From Hippasteria phrygiana (lineage: Eukaryota > Echinodermata > Asteroidea > Valvatida > Goniasteridae): 64,000 nucleotides of DNA. The notes under the pieces are model-generated. The model did not search any database, had not been told where the DNA came from, and was given only the letters and a program-made list of their open reading frames with translations. The DNA lies in the NCBI GenBank assembly GCA_037893225.1, contig JAZGUH010000141.1:310001-374000 (forward strand), given 5' to 3'. A program made the translations under genes and the position numbers. Position 1 is the first letter of the stretch. Each line of letters begins with the position of its first letter. Of this stretch, positions 1 to 10,673 are shown piece by piece.

Positions 1-75
1 TTGAGACTGCTGAAGTGTTATGGTCTGAGAGCAGTAATGATTGGAATTTTTTCTACCCCCAGAGGTTTTTTTATG

Positions 76-350
76 GAAGTTTGCCCTGAACAAGGCTAAA
101 AGCCACTCAAGGTATGGAGCTACAAAAAGAAAAAGAATCAAAGATACAAGAGGTAAGAATTAAGATTCCTCTTGAAGCAGGAAATATTGTAAGATGAAGG
201 GAAACGTGCACCAGGCAAAGAATTCCATAGAGAAACAGAACGAGGGGAAAGCTATTGGCAATAGCTTGTTCTACATGTAGGTACAGCTAGAGTTTATTGG
301 TGGGAACAGGCAGAAAGCTGAGTTTCACGCTCAAACACCCTAAGTGGAGT
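76..350 (+). repeat. Dispersed repeat family R1, copy 1
   Basis: This stretch aligns by eye with 18446-18705 in the same orientation. Shared blocks include GAACAAGGCTAAAAG, CCTCTTGAAGCAGGAAA, GATGAAGGGAAAC and GCACCAGGCAAAGAATTC. Substitutions and small indels separate the copies, so it is an old interspersed repeat. I see no terminal repeats, poly-A tail or coding potential that would assign a class. Confidence 0.7.
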
Positions 351-1766
351 TAGGTTGTTAAAGGGATGCTCTCAAGAGTGTCTGTAACTATCCTGGATTA
401 TAATCTTGCCAATTGAGTGACTGTCATTCACTTTTCTTTTGTAATAATGGAATGCTAAAAGCAACACATGGACTTTCAAGGTCCCAAATAACTACCTAAA
501 ACACACAGGTGGAGGTAAATGTGTGGTTATGCATTCTGAAATCATGAAAATGAATTAAACTTCTGCAAACTGCTAACTGAAATATACAAAGCTTGCCTAA
601 CCTTCCAAAATTAAGCAAGTTCTTTCTCAAAGGCATGATTCTGAAATCATGTTATAGCTTTGTCTAATTCACGGCAGGCTTCTGCGTGGCATGTACATTT
701 GTATGCATGTCGCAAAGACAAACAATTAAAAATATAAATACACGTCTGGAGTTCCCTGTGTGCTATTTACCTACATTTCCAGAGAAAAAAACCAAAACAA
801 AACCAAAACAAAAAGCATGGCAACGTGTCAGAGGCAATGTACAAAAAGACTTTCACAGTCTCGACCACTGGGGGAAAATACAGAAATGGGGCTAGCCAAA
901 CAGACAAATGTTGGAGTGTTTACATAACAGGATAAGTGGTTATTGTTCATCAAGTGGGAACATCAAGTGTAGTTTGGGTGCACATGATACCTTTCTCACC
1001 TTTTACAGAAGCGCCATGCATAAATTCCAGCCCTAGTCAAATATGTGTCCCCCCCCCCAGTATTGTTTGTTAAGTCACTTTTCCTTCAATCTCTAAAACC
1101 AATAAATCTTTGTCTCTGTTGCATACACCGAACCACTTGACACTAACAATAACTTACAATTTCAACAGTACAGACCATTTGTCCAACAAAACCGAAACTT
1201 ATTCTCAATGAGTTTGACACCTTTTTGCCTGCTGTCCAAATGATCCGACAGCATATTGTTTCCATGACGACTTTCTCACAAAGAGATCTTATATGAGTGA
1301 ATGTCCAACTACGAGAGCGAGAGAGCGAGAGAGATCTGTATGCTGTTCATATAACACTGAACAAAAACCCTTCAAAATCAAGATGGTTTGATATTTCTTC
1401 CGCCAGAGTAATTTCCAATAAATTGACACCATCATCCTAGCTTGAAGTGATCAAATTGCATTGTTAATTTGTTATATATCCGTCTTGGATACTGTATTTT
1501 GATTAGCCTAGAACGATCACGTGTCCGGTCTATAAAAACGACTGGCACACTCCAAGCATGATATCACATCAGCGCAGCCAGCTAGCTATATCATTGGTAC
1601 TCACGCAATTTTCACCTACACTGTTGACGATAGTCAACTATAGTTGGAGCAGCGGACTAGTAGACGATCAGCTGTTTTGATCGCGTGATTTGTTTTAGTT
1701 AATTTCCACTGAGCAAGGCAAGTTGAACTGAAAAAAACTGGGTTTGGCGATATAGCAAAACAATTA
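351..1766. other. Intergenic or intronic, no gene supported
   Basis: No exon with good splice sites and consistent phase is convincing here. A short (GAGAGC)n run lies near 1314-1335 and a C9 tract near 1051. A minus-strand open stretch at about 1155-1229, ending at a GTAAGT donor, could be a third exon of gene B because its phase fits the 4340 donor, but its acceptor is weak and it is not called. Confidence 0.4.
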
Positions 1767-1872
1767 TTGACTGCTGTGATGTGGGATATGACATTTTTAA
1801 CACCCTCGGGGACGCATAGCACCCGCGTCCCTCGGGTGTTAAAAATGTCATATCCCACATCACAGCAGTCAA
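1767..1872. repeat. Long palindrome (foldback MITE-like)
   Basis: The left arm starts TTGACTGCTGTGATGTGGGA and the right arm is its reverse complement, giving arms of roughly 45 bp around a short GC-rich loop near 1815-1828. The inner part of the arms (TTAACACCC plus a GGGACGC block) pairs with a few mismatches. Such a sequence would extrude a hairpin and resembles foldback or MITE insertions. No convincing target-site duplication was found. Confidence 0.75.
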
Positions 1873-2867
1873 GAATCAACTACATGTTATAAGCTACTGA
1901 TTACATCATGGACATGTTCCAAGTTAGTTCTCAATGGAGAAGACTTTGATCATCAGCTTCCTGTTCACTGTACTTTGTTGAACCCAGAACCCATTGTATT
2001 TCTTTTCCTGTTTGAGCATTCTCTGTCTTCAGCCCAAATATCCGGAACAAGCTCCCAGCAGACATCAGAGAAAACAGTTCATTCCACACATTAAGGACAT
2101 TCCTGAAAGCTCACGTTTCAGGAGCCTTATCGTCAATCAGTCTCCTTAAGCATACTTTTTGGGTAATACTGCCATTTTTAAAGTGAAATTTCCTAGTTTA
2201 AACTACACCAATTCAGTGGTTGTGTTTTACTACATTTTACCATTTCTTTTCTGGAGTAACTTAGCCCATGAAACTTTGGTTTTGTAAATGATGACTTGAT
2301 ATTAGAGATAATCTTTGAGAACATGCCATGTGAATGACTAGGTTACATGTACAGGTCCATGTAACACCAAGTTCATTAGCTTGCAACCGTGGCCAGATTT
2401 AACATGCGGTGCACGGTGACTTTGTGCATCTCAGAGATTTTTGCCCAATATTCATACCAACATGCTCAAAATACACATTAATTAAAGTTATTTGTCGAAA
2501 TTTGATTGTTATTTTATCTGCCGCTAGAGGGTTGTTTTACGTATGACATCATTCTGCCTATCAGAGCAAAGGTCACAACTATTACTTACACAAACAGTTA
2601 TGTCATAAATACCACCACTTTCAAATTCTGACTGACATTGTTAACAATGGAAATAAAACAAACCCTTGTGTAACCATGACCTTTATGCACTAACTATGTG
2701 CCATTTAATAGTTTGTCACCTGAAATAACAATTAAGGTCATAACTTTTATGAGTGATTTTTTAGCAAGCTTCAAACATTATGAGTATTTGGTTTCAATGG
2801 CTTGTAATTTGACATCCATTACATCATCATGACATCACTCTTTGGCACACAACTATGCTACAGGGTC
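1873..2867. other. Non-coding, nothing recognised
   Basis: AT-rich unique-looking DNA. No open frame with coding character, no tandem array and no terminal repeats are visible. Confidence 0.4.
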
Positions 2868-2870
2868 TAT

Positions 2871-4018
2871 AGGCCTTTTCACACTATGTACGTTCGACCC
2901 GTGTTGAAATCTACACGGGTCCGACCCGTGTAGACTTCTTCAAATTTCAACACGGGTCAATTACGCTGCCTTTTCACACTACTCAACGCAGCGCCAGCAT
3001 TTTTGCTACACGTGTAATGTTTCGACCCGTGTATTGTGCGATCGTTTCGCACTACACACACAGCCGGCCGTTCAACACGGGTCGAATCGGAAAAAAATCT
3101 AGTCGTTCTGTCGAGCTGGCTTTGGATAGAGCTGTCAGCCCAAATAGCCAACGTAGCATTCACCTCCTCCTCACTCCATGTCGGTCTTTTGTCTGATTTG
3201 GGGCCCATTTTCTCGGGACATATCGGAGTAACAAGAATCTTGTGAAAGTAGCACGCACCATGTTTCATTCCTCTATGCATGCACAATAAGCCAGTTCGGT
3301 ATCTCAATTGCGCGTGTGCGCATCGCACAGCTTTTCTTTCGGGCTAAACATTTCATCGTATGCGTGCAAAAGGATAGCGGGTACCAGCACATTTAAAGAG
3401 ATTGGCGTGTTCTGAAGTAACATTTTTCCAAAAACGTTTGGACAGCGAAGTGTTTTCAGGGGTCTTGTGTGTCCAAACTTTTGTTCGAACAAAAGTTTCC
3501 ATCGTTTTTTCGATTGCACGAAAAATTGCTCAGAATGCATATATTTGGTTACCACCTCCCCCATAGACTTGTGTGTATTTATCTGCCACATTTGGTATGA
3601 GAGAAAAATCGTCAAATCTTGATACACAGTTGGAATACCGAACTGGCTCATTGAAATGACGTGTGTTACATGTAGGGCCTATGCGTGCATGCACAATGCC
3701 GCAGGTCAGAGGTTATTTGTTCGTTCGTTGCTAAATACACGTGGTGCTAGTGCACACACTCGCACTCCGATCCGCGGTTACACGAGTCAAACTAAACCTG
3801 GAGACGTTCACACTACGACTTTCAACACGGGTCCAACTTCTCTACACGGGTCGAGAGCTCTCAACCCACTTCCCGAGAAGGGTTGAGTTTCAACCCGGGT
3901 TGAGCGCTCTACACGGGTCAGTGCCGTGTTGAGATGTTGCAGTGTGAAAAGGTCAGTCTAGTTAACACGGGTCGGACCCGGGTCCAACACCGAGATTTTT
4001 CGTAGTGTGAAAAGGCCT
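2871..4018. mobile_element. PIF/Harbinger-like DNA element
   Basis: The ends are perfect 16-bp inverted repeats, AGGCCTTTTCACACTA at 2871-2886 and its complement at 4003-4018. They are flanked by the 3-bp direct repeat TAT (2868-2870 and 4019-4021). Three-bp target duplications and GGCC..TTTCACAC-type termini suit PIF/Harbinger. The interior carries a minus-strand Myb/SANT-like remnant, which is the accessory protein typical of this superfamily. Both subterminal zones are packed with the word ACACGGGTC in both orientations. No transposase (DDE) gene is visible, so this 1.15 kb copy is non-autonomous or internally deleted. Confidence 0.7.
3091..3208 (-). pseudogene. Remnant of Harbinger Myb/SANT-like protein
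   Basis: Reading minus from an ATG at 3208, about 39 codons begin MGPKSDKRPTWSEEEVNATL and continue with IWADSSIQSQLDRTTR. The WSEEEV..L..IW....IQ.QLD pattern matches the first helix and following region of the Myb/SANT-like (Myb_DNA-bind_4) domain of PIF/Harbinger accessory proteins. Only the N-terminal part of the domain is left; downstream the frame drifts into non-homologous sequence. It lies inside the 2871-4018 element, which supports the assignment. In intact elements this protein binds the ends and helps the transposase. This one is surely not functional. Confidence 0.6.
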
Positions 4019-4355
4019 TATGTCTTTGCCAAGTTTGAATAAGTTTCCCAGGTTGTTTAAAGGCTGAAGTGTCCCAGACAAAATTTGTGTACAAAATCCT
4101 GTGCAAGCTAAAGGCTTTTCCGACTCTAGTAGTTTAGTCGGGAAAAGCCAAAAATTTACTCAAAAAAAAAAAATGAGCAACCATATCAGCATTGCCACCC
4201 TGAACCTATGTGAAACACATGTTCTACAATCAGCCCCAAACCAAAAGTATTTCCAGATCTAATCTCACAATGGGGGGTTAATTCAGCCAAACCAAACACA
4301 TCACTGCCTTTCCTTGAATATTCCCTAAGTGAGTATCACCTTTTGAACAATCTAC

Positions 4356-4476
4356 CTCCATGATCTTATCCACTGTTTCTGCCCAGCAGATAGTTCCTAC
4401 TAAAAGGCCCGCAACAGCGGATACATTTCTCCAATACTCTGATGGGATGCCCAAATTGCGGTTCCAGATAGTGACA
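4356..4476 (-). CDS. Gene B, exon 2 (hydrophobic protein, unknown)
   Basis: Minus-strand exon. The acceptor is a pyrimidine-rich tract ending GAAG just above 4476, and the donor is GAG|GTAGAT at 4356. An alternative donor, AAAAG|GTGATA, would end the exon at 4340. The exon opens with one base of a split codon and then gives 40 clean codons, including VTIWNRNLGIPSEYWRNVSA and a membrane-like AGLLVGTICWA segment. Exon 1 ends with two bases of a codon, so the phases match exactly. If no donor is used, the frame runs to a TAA at about 4279. I do not recognise the protein. The mixed polar and hydrophobic composition looks coding, but no homology search was possible. Confidence 0.45.
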
Positions 4477-5802
4477 CTTCAAAGAAGAATGAAGTCTGTG
4501 TTACTGAATCCGTCCCTTGAAAACTGCCGCCTTAACAGCCAGGGGAGGGTGGTGGTAAAGGCAAAACTAAATAAAAATATGTTTACCATCCCCACCAGCT
4601 CTCCTTTTTCGAGGCCGTTTTTTGTTTGTTGCTTTTCTCCAAAATAATCCATGAAAATTGCAAGAGAAAGAGAGGATATATCTTCCATTACATGTTTTAA
4701 ATAAAAAAAAAAATAAAAAAGGGGGGTGGCCATCATGGAAATGACTGCCTGGCAGGATCTAAAAATAGAAGTGAAAAAGAGGACAACCCCTTCCCGCTTT
4801 TGAAAAAGAAATGATGCTCAACATATTTTTTTATATATATATTTTGCAAAAGCATGTGAAATCTAGACTCAATGGTATGGTAAGATCTCGATCATTTAAG
4901 AGAATTGAAGCCAAGAATCACAACCTCCGGGTTATCCGAAGAGGTTGCAAGAAAAAACCCTTGATTAGCTTGGTCAATGATCTGTCCACTGGGATTCCAA
5001 GGCAACAATAATTAGACATGGATTGACTTGGTGTGAACAGAAGAAAAGCTACTACATGTAGGCTTGGGCATGTCTAACATTTTTGGACTTCCACTCAAAC
5101 CGGGAATCAGGATTCCATTCAGACTCAACTCCATATATCATGCACAAAATATGCATCCGTGGTTCGTTCTTTGGTTCTACACATGAAACAGGCTGTTATT
5201 GTTGTGCCACTTGCGGCAGGGTTTCAGTCTTCTAGAATTAGACCAACTTTTTGTTTTGAGGTTGGTAGGTCATCAAAAGCACCTGGCATTGGTGGGATTT
5301 GACCCTAGGGCAGCAGAATATGAATGGCCCACTGGCCGCATTTGTGGAAAGCAGAAAAACTATGTGATATTGATTTCAACCATGAAACAACTGGGTGTGT
5401 GAGGTGCCTCGTGTGGTCTTTTTAGGTAATTGGCAATCTTTAAATCCTTTTTTCCTTTTGTTGTAGCCGGTGAAGTTCAGAATCATTGGGTAGTGCCTGG
5501 AATCTGCTTCAAGTTCAAGGAACTGGGAATTGGCTACTTCAAGGAGTCAAGTCCTTAAAAATGGAATTGTGATATTATAGTCAAATACAATGTAGAGTCG
5601 ACCCCCGCACAAAGTAGCCCAAGGCTACAAGTCGCCTAACACGTTTTGTTTGTTAGACCCTTGGTACAAGGTCCTTGTCACCATTTTTTTTATTCACAAT
5701 TCATCAAATTTGATGATGATTCCAACACGTAATTGGAAACAGCACATGCATGCATCAAAACAACATTGGATTCAACATAATAACAGAAAAGTTGGTACTT
5801 AC
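4477..5802 (-). other. Intron 1 of gene B (inferred)
   Basis: This 1.3 kb interval between the two gene B exons is flanked by GTAAGT (minus strand, below 5803) and a pyrimidine-rich AG acceptor (above 4476). It is AT-rich with no repeat or second gene recognised. Confidence 0.4.
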
Positions 5803-5882
5803 AAACTATTGAAGAAAGTGACGCACAGTGTGAGTAAATATTCACCGGTAGATGACGATGATTCAGCATCCAGAATAGGCAT
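5803..5882 (-). CDS. Gene B, exon 1 (start codon exon)
   Basis: Minus-strand ATG at 5882 with G at -3, followed by 26 codons (MPILDAESSSSTGEYLLTLC then VTFFNS) and two further bases before a strong donor GTAAGTA. The two leftover bases plus the first base of the 4476 exon complete a Phe codon, and the reading continues without interruption. The open frame extends upstream of the ATG, but no AG acceptor precedes it, which favours a first exon. The protein starts with a short acidic-serine stretch and then a hydrophobic segment, so a membrane protein is likely. Family unknown. Confidence 0.4.
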
Positions 5883-6396
5883 TGCCAGAGGAATCACAAA
5901 AGAAAACAAACATTAATTGCATTAGGTTATTTACATGTACATGTACAAAAGACCAGCAATTAAATAAAATCAGGGTCTCAAAAAACTGATTCACCTTTGA
6001 AAAAAATAATTTTAGCAATTTAATTGCTAAATGTCGAGTTAAAACAAACGGTTCTTCTCAGAACCACACAACTCAAGAGAGTTTCACATGGTGTTACCGC
6101 AAACCTTCCATATTCATTTAATTTTGCATTTGATCATTGTTGAGCTTATCACATCTATAATAAAATTTTGGATTAAAAAAAACAACAACTTACCCCCTGT
6201 GAGAAGGAAAATCCAATTTGAACCACAAGAGATGATGCAGGCCACGGCAGGGATGATGATGCCACATTCAGTGTAGGATAGAAGGCAACAAAAGAGAACA
6301 GCAGAGAACAACGGGAGACAAATGAAAAAAAGGAATGAATAGAGAGAAAACACTAAATAATTAAATCAAAACACTTGACCCAATCAAACTCTGCAG

Positions 6397-7182
6397 CCGA
6401 TTTCACGACACTGTGAAACTTACACCATGGTGTAGGATTTACACCACATAAACTTTGCGCACCTGCACAATGTCCTTGCCGTCCATTTCAAGAAACACTG
6501 CATACATGCGTTCGTTCTCCCAAACAAACGTGGACGTATAACAAAGGGAACAATATCATCCGTGATTCCCAAAATACGTCCGCGATTGAGATCGTGTACA
6601 AAACCTATGGGAGTCTTCTGAAAAAGTTGAAGTACAAACAAAAGAGGGAACAATAGGACGTCCGCGTTTGGAGGTCGATACACATTTAACTGTACTTGTG
6701 CAATGTTACCATTTTGTGTACATAACTTACGAGGCTGAATGCCTTTTTGAGTATAAGATTAGAAATTAACAGAACGGTCATGAAATAGCAGTGGTGGCGC
6801 CATATTGAAACTTTTCATGGCCTTTGTTCCAAATATTTGTGACAACCTTCAGAAACATCTCAGAGTTAAACCTGCAGTAGATGATCATTTCATTCTGCTT
6901 AGAAATAATCCGGAGAACTTAATAAATATCTTGAGCGATGAACAGCCCTACAATGCTCACACTCAATGAGTTAAGTCATCATCCTGGGGTTTGTACGGTC
7001 CAACTTACGACACCTAAAACCCGTAAGTTACAAAATAATTTCTGACACAAGTCAACGACTTATGCATTGTGTAACTTTCGTGGCATCAATTTTAATAATG
7101 TAATAAATGATGTTGTGCAACTTAGGCAATAAAATGTGGCCTATGAGGAGTTACACAAATGTGCAAGGTTTCATGAAATCGG
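6397..7182. mobile_element. MITE-like inverted-repeat element
   Basis: The ends CCGATTTCACGA (6397-6408) and TCATGAAATCGG (7171-7182) are inverted with one mismatch. Beyond them, TTACAC-containing blocks are loosely shared (near 6420 and 7150). Inside is a further inverted pair near 6510-6550 and 6640-6680 (CCAAAC..GGACGT and its complement with GGGAACAAT). No coding sequence is visible. The target duplication is unclear, so the class is not assigned. Confidence 0.45.
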
Positions 7183-7477
7183 TCGCCGATCTAACCTTTA
7201 CACCTCCCAGATTCTTCAAAATTCATCCGGAGATTTTGGAAGATTCTGGAAGATTTTGAAGGATTCAAAAGAGTAAATCCCGGACATTATATCACATAAC
7301 CTCAGCCCACTTTTTTGACAGGATGGTGTATAGGATCATCTTCACAAGAATTTCAAATACCGTGATAAAAATGTAAGCATATATACATGTAACTACTTGA
7401 TAACACTGTGACCCTCTCTGTAGCCTATCGAGGAATGTCTCCCAAATTTGACTTTTTGGGATTGACATGCCAGAATA

Positions 7478-7612
7478 AAGAGGGAGAGCAAATTGGCAGA
7501 CTGCCAACATACATGTAGGGCAAGATAGTTCAGTTGGTACAGCACTGGTACGGTATTCCGGAGGCAGCAGGTATGAATCCTGCTCCTGCCAGTTTTCTTT
7601 AATCACTTTGAA
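7478..7612 (+). mobile_element. tRNA-derived SINE, family S1, copy 1
   Basis: The tRNA-like region has an A box in GATAGTTCAGTTGGTACAGC and a decayed B box in GGTATGAATCC, about 40 bp apart, followed by the shared tail CTGCCAGTTTTCTTT..TCACTTTG. The head (AAATTGG..AGACTGCCAAC) is shared with copies near 57900 and 36080. The same core recurs at 12434-12556 (minus), 12562-14770 (split), 36105-36215 and 57910-58020. No real tRNA gene is implied, because the cloverleaf is decayed and the tail is fixed. Confidence 0.75.
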
Positions 7613-8812
7613 AATTTAATCAAAATTACCTAGTCAGTTTTCCTTGTGGTTTATGATGGTATGATTTGTTTTTATGTATGCATGACTTCATGTGATGATC
7701 ACTCGAAACTTGTCTTGGGGAACATTCCTCATTATGCGCTCCAGAGGGTCACATTTTAAAAATTATATGAATAATCCTCAACGTTAAATCATGTGTATAT
7801 TATCATATAAATGCAACAGATGTAGGCATATGGACATTTTTTTAAAGAGTCATATAAAAGCATATATCATACTCCTCTCTTTTTAAAATTGAATATGTCA
7901 CCAAAAAGACTGAATAATGAAATCAACCCATGCACTGACAAATTCTTTTTTGTGCAAAAATTTGAAAAGAGAATTATTTTTATGACTACGTGTGACACTG
8001 GGATTTTTTCCTGACATGTATTATTAGTAGCTATCGATCCATAACGGGAGGTATTCCCTTCGAGTATTCCGCTGGCTTTTTTTCCTATCTCACTCATTTT
8101 CTTCTCTTTCTTCTCTATCATTTCTTTTTTCTCTTTCCTTTTTTTTTTTGGGGGGGGGGGATCATGAGAGGTTTGAACGCACCCAACCCGCACCCAACCC
8201 CCACCTCTTACCCCACCTCCTACCCCCACCCCTTTCACTACACCACTGTACAATTATGTACACACAAACCTGACAGTAGCGTCCATTAAGTACATGTGTA
8301 TAATAATGGTTTACATGTACAGTTAATCGTAATTGCTTGATTACTGCTCCTGATTGACGAACCCCTAGGTAAAAAGTGCTGTTCACCTTTGCCGGTTGCC
8401 CAATTAAAGAAACCGCACCCCTATAAATGTACTTTCATAAGCCAAATACATCCACCCCACTCCAGCTGGGTTAGTTCACACATTCAGCCCCCAGGAATGA
8501 AAAAAAGTACAAGCAGAAGCCATGTTTACAAACATAATTTTTTTTGGGGGGGGGGGGGTGGAATTACAAGAACAATTGCTTAGAGTTGCTGCCAAGCCTT
8601 GTCCCAAGGTACCGTGACTGGTCCGTGACTGTTCATGGCGTGTGGATTAGCACCTGGTGCTACAAAGCCACCTTAGTACGCTCTCTGAGGCTTCCTGCCT
8701 CACTTCACATGTAGTATACGTGTACTTCCCTGTCCATACTACTCTAACTTCTTATATCATTAATCCATGCATGTGCTCTCATAACCCACAGTCAGTCTTC
8801 AACCCTGCATAC
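7613..8812. other. Non-coding with T/G homopolymers
   Basis: It contains a T-rich then G-rich junction at about 8120-8160, a C-rich block (CCCACCCC-like) at 8170-8232 and a second T8-G11 junction at 8538-8559. No gene or terminal repeat was found. Confidence 0.4.
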
Positions 8813-8814
8813 TA

Positions 8815-10671
8815 CAGTCGACTCATTAATAAGAGCTTGGTTAACACGAGAACTCAGTTAAGACGAGAATTTTCGTTGGTCCCGACCGAATTGTGCACAT
8901 TCCTACGGGAGAAAATTTCATTAATACGAGCTCTGGTTACGCGAGAACTCGGCTAAGACGAGCATTTTTTTGCGGCCCGATTGAGCGCAAATACATGTAT
9001 TGTTATCTATTTTCCACGAACGTTTTAGAAAACAACCTGTCAATCAGCGAATCCATTCAATTTGAATAGTGATTGTAATTAATGTTGGTTAATTCTGCAC
9101 TGCGGTTTTCACTCCACGTACACATCACCTGTTTGTGTCTCATGCCGCTATGATAATGCTCGCTAATCCTGCAATGCGGTTTTCACTCCACGTAGACATC
9201 GGCTGTTTGTGTCTCGAACGTGCTGCTAGAGGGGGCTATTAAAAGGTGGACAATAGGGCCGAGTTCGGGCGGTCTGTTCTTAACACAAGTTCCCTGTTCT
9301 TGCGCCCGAACGGCGGGAACGCGACCCGCGAACATTGCACTCGCAACAAGATCACACACCACCTACCAGTCGGGGTTTACAAGAACATGACGTAATTTGA
9401 CGCGACGTAGAAGACGACCAAAGATGGCGGATGATTTGACGAAGCATGAAAGTCGGCGTAATGTTGCCTAAAATTCCCTTCCAAACGTCTTGAAAAATAA
9501 AGCTTTTTCTGAACAAACTAGGGGAAAATGCAGTCTAAATATTGTGCTTCCGTTAAATTATTTTGCGTCTGAAATTCAGGTTTTTGAAACGAATACTTGA
9601 ATAACGTACGTGGGCGCAGCCATTACATTTTGCGTGGTTACCAGCGATAGATGGCGCTCTTGGCTATCGGACGTTCTTTGGCGTTCGAGCTGCCGGAACA
9701 CGAACGAAGACAAGTTTTTCTTGAGCAAACAAGAACAACTCGCCCGAACTCAGCCTAGGCGTTTGTGGTTCCCGTGCCGCTATAGAGGGGTTTGTTTAAG
9801 GCGGCTTTCATGCCGCCGAAACTTATTGAATTGCGTAAACTAACCCCAAAGTGCGAAAACAGCGCACTTGCTTTCATTCCCCTTCCAGCAAGCCAGAAAA
9901 AAAAAAAAACCATGCCAAGGCAATCACAAAAAGCAGAATGTTTGGCGCCCTCTTTTGTTCAGTAATATCAATCCTTTTTGTAACTCAAAATATTTAATTT
10001 ACCTCAATGATTATAAATTAATTTTAGAGCTTATTAATCCCTCGACAGTCGCACCCCAACATTCCGACAAATTTTACCGTAAAAACTAGTCATTAATGAA
10101 GACCCCCACGATCGAGAAATGCCCTCTGTTGTCCACAAAAATGCACTGGTTTCCTCCCTTGTTATGCCTTATGCTCGTTTCCGTGATGGTAACCAGCTAA
10201 CAAGAGCCCCATCAAGATTTATGTGCGTGATTGAAATACTTACGTGCATGTAGCCGATGCAGTGGTTTTGCAGTGATTTAGGCAGCTCAAATCGCCTGGT
10301 CGGCGAACTGCAGCACTCTTGTTCTTGTGCTCAGGTGTTGTTTTATTAAATATTACTACTTGTTTGATTAAATATTACTGCTTGTTTTATGAAATATTAC
10401 TGCTTGGTTTATTAAATATTACTGCTTATTTTATTAAATATTACTGCTTGTTTTATTAAAAATCTGCTTGCAACATTTTCATAACCAATATAAAGCAATA
10501 CAATTTTATCGACACGATGTGCGAGGCGTTTACATTGTGTTTGGAACCTATCCAGACGTCACATTTATACACAATAAAGGGGAAAACCTGCAATCCGGAT
10601 AGGACGAGAGCCTGGATAATACGAGATATTGGCATAAGTCCGGAGGACCTCGTATTAACGAGAGTCGACTG
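8815..10671. mobile_element. pogo/Tigger-like Tc1-mariner element, non-autonomous
   Basis: The left end is CAGTCGACTC preceded by TA (8813-8814). The right end is GAGTCGACTG followed by TA (10672-10673). The right terminal region reads, in reverse, CAGTCGACTCTCGTTAATAC, and the left terminal region carries diverged copies of the same word (TTAATACGAG, TTAAGACGAG, GTTACGCGAG). CAGT-starting ends with TA duplication and TTAATACGAG-like repeats are typical of pogo/Tigger. No DDE transposase frame survives in the 1.86 kb. A 22-bp tandem array lies near the right end. Confidence 0.7.
10335..10466. repeat. 22-bp tandem repeat, six units
   Basis: The unit is close to TTTTATTAAATATTACTGCTTG, repeated six times with single-base variants; the last copy is degenerate. 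It sits inside the pogo-like element. Confidence 0.8.
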
Positions 10672-10673
10672 TA

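Noticed and set aside
6194..6352. Minus-strand hydrophobic exon candidate (TECGIIIPAVACIISCGSNW region) with GTAAGT donor
   Set aside because: The sequence is pyrimidine-rich, which by itself gives hydrophobic residues. It ends with one leftover base, and the next stretch (5803-5882) has no AG acceptor, so the phase cannot be joined.
7500..7600. tRNA gene
   Set aside because: A and B boxes are present but the cloverleaf is decayed and the same fixed tail follows each copy, so this is a SINE. The same applies to 12434, 14671, 20373, 22214, 36105 and 57910.
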